Shown in pieces: positions 61,821-64,000 of a stretch of DNA of 64,000 nt. The DNA is from Haloarchaeobius litoreus. GTDB lineage: Archaea > Halobacteriota > Halobacteria > Halobacteriales > Natrialbaceae. A program made the translations under genes and the position numbers. The notes beneath the pieces are model-generated. The model did no database searches, was not told the DNA's origin, and saw only the letters and a list, made by a program, of their open reading frames with translations. How positions within the stretch are numbered: position 1 is the first letter of the stretch; each line of letters opens with the position of its first letter. Where the stretch lies: the NCBI RefSeq assembly GCF_024495425.1, contig NZ_JANHJR010000003.1, positions 930,001 to 994,000 on the forward strand, in the 5' to 3' direction.

Positions 61821-61925
61821 TCGCCGGATTCGACGGACGGCTCCGACACGTTCCCATCCGGTAGGCCGTGCCCGCTGTTCCATAGGTTGCCCGTAACAAT
61901 GCCCGAGCAGTCCCAACGTCGTCGT

Positions 61926-62093
61926 ATGGGAGGGAGCGACAGTACGGCGTTACGGCGGTTCCTCGGACGCTGTCCGGACTGCGAGGTGTCGATTCCGTCC
62001 GGACGACTGCTCGCGGTGTACGAGCCCCCCGACGGCTGGCCGCAGCTCCTCGCGGAGTGTCCCGACTGCGAGGTCGTCGTGCATCCGGCCTAG
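61926..62093 (+). CDS. small zinc-ribbon protein
   Basis: A 55-residue protein with two CPDCE motifs about 28 residues apart (RCPDCEVSI and ECPDCEVVVHPA), enough for one zinc site. It resembles the small haloarchaeal CPxCG-type proteins. Start: ATG 61926 is 27 nt after TAACAA; ATG 61899 would add nine residues. Several such small zinc proteins affect stress or adhesion in Haloferax, but nothing ties this one to a role. Confidence 0.6.
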   Translation: MGGSDSTALRRFLGRCPDCEVSIPSGRLLAVYEPPDGWPQLLAECPDCEVVVHPA

Positions 62094-62166
62094 CCGCCCG
62101 CCGTTCGACCGTCGGCGACCGCACGATCATCGGCACGTATTTGCCGCCTAGAGTCGTGCTATCACC

Positions 62167-62349
62167 ATGCAGGCGGTGTTCCTCGTCATCGGAGCGGTGT
62201 TCCTCGCCATCGGTATCGCCACCTCGGTCGGGAGCGACGTGACGCTGTGGGGGACGTTCATCGCGGTCGGGACGGTGTTCCTCACCCTCGGACTGGCTCT
62301 CGACGATGGGGACGGCTCCGGAGACGACACCCCCGACGAGCAGCGCTGA
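62167..62349 (+). CDS. small two-helix membrane protein
   Basis: A 60-residue protein: two hydrophobic helices (about 2-20 and 27-45) and an acidic tail (LDDGDGSGDDTPDEQR). A TATA-like GTATTTGCC is 27-28 nt before ATG 62167, supporting a leaderless message. Function unknown. Confidence 0.65.
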   Translation: MQAVFLVIGAVFLAIGIATSVGSDVTLWGTFIAVGTVFLTLGLALDDGDGSGDDTPDEQR

Positions 62350-62400
62350 GCAGCCTGTCGCCCCGACGCCCTTTTGGCCACCAGCGCTGTACGGCCCGCC

Positions 62401-63207
62401 ATGACAGTCGTCACGCTCGGGCCCGCCGGGACGTACTCGCACCGCGCCGCCAGCGCCGTCGCCGACGGGGTCGAGTTCCGCGAGTCCGTGACGAGCATCG
62501 TCGAGGCCGTCGCCGACGGTGACGCCGAGCGCGGCGTCGTCCCCATCGAGAACAGCATCGAGGGCAGCGTGACGGAGACGCTGGACGCACTCGCCGAGTT
62601 CGACGTGGCCGTCACGCAGGAGGTCGTGACGCCCATCCGCCATGCGCTGCTCGCCCAGGGCGAGGTGTTCGACACCGTCGCGAGCCACCCGCAGGCGCTC
62701 GCGCAGTGCCGGGGCTTCCTCGACGAACACTACCCCGACGCCGACCGCGAGGCCGTCGCCAGCACCGCCCGCGGGGTCGAACGGGCCCGCGAGGATGCCA
62801 CCGTCGCGGCCATCGCCCACCCCGGCACCGCCGACGACACCGTCTCGCTGCTCGCCGAGGACATCCAGGACCGCACGTCGAACGCGACCCGGTTCTTCGT
62901 CGTCGCGCCGCCGGAGGACCGCTCGGACGCCGGCGGGAAGACCACGCTCGTCGTCTACCCCGGCGCGAACTACCCCGGACTCCTGCTCGAACTCCTCCAG
63001 CCGTTCGCCGACCGGGACATCAACCTCTCCCGGCTCGAATCCCGGCCGTCGGGCGAGCGCCTCGGCGACTACGCCTTCCACGTCGACGTCGACGCCGGCC
63101 TGTTCGAGGAGCGCACGCAGGCCGCGCTGGAGGATGTTCGGGAGCTCGCGAGTGCGGGCTGGGTGCGCGTGCTCGGGTCGTACGACGTCGAGCACGTGCT
63201 GGACTGA
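62401..63207 (+). CDS. pheA: prephenate dehydratase
   Basis: A 268-residue monofunctional enzyme that makes phenylpyruvate for phenylalanine synthesis. LGPAGTYSHRAA, VVPIENSIEGSVTETLD and the TRF motif in SNATRFFVV (about 166) are present, followed by an ACT domain (about 185-265, NINLSRLESRPS-like) for Phe feedback. A TATA-like CCTTTTGG is 28 nt before the ATG. Confidence 0.93.
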   Translation: MTVVTLGPAGTYSHRAASAVADGVEFRESVTSIVEAVADGDAERGVVPIENSIEGSVTETLDALAEFDVAVTQEVVTPIRHALLAQGEVFDTVASHPQALAQCRGFLDEHYPDADREAVASTARGVERAREDATVAAIAHPGTADDTVSLLAEDIQDRTSNATRFFVVAPPEDRSDAGGKTTLVVYPGANYPGLLLELLQPFADRDINLSRLESRPSGERLGDYAFHVDVDAGLFEERTQAALEDVRELASAGWVRVLGSYDVEHVLD

Positions 63208-63227
63208 GTCTTTTTGTCCGATGCCGG

Positions 63228-63319
63228 GGCCAGGACCGGCGTGACCTGACCCCGGCTGCCCCGGGGGACGAGGCAGGTGTGCGGCACACCCCGGGGTGCG
63301 AGACCGCCGCCTGTTCGCC
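63228..63319 (+). repeat. dispersed intergenic element, copy C
   Basis: GGCCA, GGCGTGACCTGACC (63238-63251), GGTGTGCGGCACACCCCGGGG (about 63276 on) and CCTGTTCGCC (63310-63319) match copies A, B and D. Here the centre forms a perfect six-base hairpin GGTGTG-CGG-CACACC. A T-run (TTTTTG) lies about 30 nt before the conserved GTGACC. The element fills the gap between pheA and hsp20. Confidence 0.55.
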
Positions 63320-63380
63320 ACTCCCGAGCCCCGGCCACGCGCTGAACTTAAGTATCAGCCCGCCGTATCTGTCGGACACA

Positions 63381-63785
63381 ATGCGACGGAATCCGTTCGA
63401 GGAGCTAGAGGAGATGTTCGACCGCATGGGCCGACAGTTCGAGCAGCGCGGCATGCCGACGCTCGAATCGGTGCCGGTCGACATGCAGGACCACGGCGAC
63501 GAGTACGAGATCGTCGCGGACGTCCCTGGGTACGACACCGAGGACATCGAACTCACGTTCTCCGAGGGTGCAATCACCATCGACGCGAGCCGCGAGGAGG
63601 AAACCGAAGAGGAGGATGATGGCCACTACGTCCACCGCGAGCGCCACAGTTCGGTCAGTCGCAGCATCCGGCTCCCCGAGGCTGTCGACGAGGAGGCCAT
63701 CAGCGCGAGCTACCGGAACGGCACCCTCACGGTCACCGCGCCGAAGGCCGAGGCGGACGAGGGCCACCGCATCGACATCGACTGA
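63381..63785 (+). CDS. hsp20: Hsp20/alpha-crystallin small heat-shock protein
   Basis: A 134-residue chaperone. An Arg/Glu-rich N-terminus (RRNPFEELEEMFDRMGRQ) leads to the alpha-crystallin domain (about 33-128) with VDMQDHGDEYEIVADVPGYDTEDIEL, YVHRERHSSVSRSIRLPEAVDEEAI and NGTLTVTAPK. It holds unfolded proteins. TTAAGTAT lies about 28 nt before the ATG. Confidence 0.92.
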   Translation: MRRNPFEELEEMFDRMGRQFEQRGMPTLESVPVDMQDHGDEYEIVADVPGYDTEDIELTFSEGAITIDASREEETEEEDDGHYVHRERHSSVSRSIRLPEAVDEEAISASYRNGTLTVTAPKAEADEGHRIDID

Positions 63786-63791
63786 CGCGAG

Positions 63792-64000
63792 CTACGGTGT
63801 CGCGTCGACGACCGCGTCAACGGTCGTCGCGAGCGCGTCGGTCCAGTCGTCGGGCCAATCCGCCCCACGTTTCGGCGGTTCGACCGGGAACTCGGCGGCG
63901 TGGAACGTCACCCGGTCGAACGCGTCTTCGGCGAGTCGTCCCACGAACGCCGCGTTCTCCCGCTTCGTGCTCACACCGCCGCTGGCGAGGTCGTAGTACG
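63792..64000 (-). CDS. unrecognised protein, C-terminal fragment (cut by window edge)
   Basis: An open frame entering from the right edge and ending at TAG 63792. The visible 69 residues read YYDLASGGVSTKRENAAF at the start, then FHAAEFPVEPPKRGADWP and a helical end. It looks like real coding sequence (codon use as in neighbours) but I cannot name the family. It converges on hsp20 with a 6-nt gap. Confidence 0.6.
   Translation of the reverse strand, partial: YYDLASGGVSTKRENAAFVGRLAEDAFDRVTFHAAEFPVEPPKRGADWPDDWTDALATTVDAVVDATP

Noticed and set aside
5520-63319. Dispersed element as an insertion sequence or MITE
   Set aside because: No transposase, no terminal inverted repeats and no target-site duplications could be seen around any of the four copies.

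Overview
The window is chromosomal DNA from a halophilic archaeon (class Halobacteria). It is very GC-rich, its proteins are strongly acidic, and most genes have a TATA-like box 25-30 nt before the start codon and no Shine-Dalgarno sequence. The gene set is archaeal: TBP, aIF1A, RIO1, PriL, Hjc, an RFC small subunit, EndA, RNase Z and G10 tRNA methyltransferase, plus PGF-CTERM surface proteins, Tat lipoproteins and a type IV pilin-like protein. The genus cannot be fixed from the sequence. I see no rRNA, tRNA, CRISPR array or insertion sequence, so this looks like core chromosome rather than an island.

Layout. 1-7.4 kb: acyl-CoA ligase (cut by the window edge), alpha/beta hydrolase, MaoC hydratase, primase large subunit, a lipoprotein pair resembling an iron-uptake system (P19-like plus DyP-like), a membrane protein/winged-helix pair and a SWIM protein. 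7.4-20 kb: Hjc, a large coiled-coil membrane protein, AdoHcy hydrolase, a sensor kinase, a racemase, a sequon-rich secreted protein, a pilin fusion, an AdoHcy/MTA deaminase, an SpoIIM-like protein and HisG. 20-26.4 kb: small membrane proteins, a receiver/PAS/GAF kinase, TBP, tRNA methyltransferase, thioesterase and a degenerate RFC subunit. 26.4-32.2 kb: a membrane-anchored cohesin protein, a subtilisin carrying both a cohesin and a dockerin, and a DUF4382 lipoprotein. 32.3-38 kb: RNase Z, PhzF, DUF460, aIF1A, RIO1. 38-42 kb: two tandem PGF-CTERM glycoproteins. 42-52 kb: trpS with a Trp-codon leader, a regulator and MFS pair, EndA, a C4 zinc-ribbon protein, RDD and HAD proteins, and a Ski2/Hel308-type helicase. 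52-64 kb: MATE exporter, LipA, the pyruvate dehydrogenase genes with a regulator before lpdA, PheA, Hsp20 and a cut gene.

How genes fit together: lipA plus pdhA-pdhB-pdhC-(regulator)-lpdA provide the 2-oxoacid dehydrogenase complex and its lipoyl cofactor; ahcY and the 16.9 kb deaminase both remove S-adenosylhomocysteine; the protease and the anchored cohesin could form a surface assembly.

The strongest unusual signals are (a) a 25-27-codon leader upstream of trpS whose Trp-Arg-Trp codons lie in the loop of an 11-bp hairpin, which looks like an attenuator; (b) three GTG-start genes (pdhA, a sensor kinase, the coiled-coil protein) each preceded by a tiny leaderless ORF whose TGA overlaps the GTG; (c) four copies of an intergenic element of about 85-115 bp; and (d) the cohesin/dockerin protease pair. 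All of these are readings by eye, with no database search.
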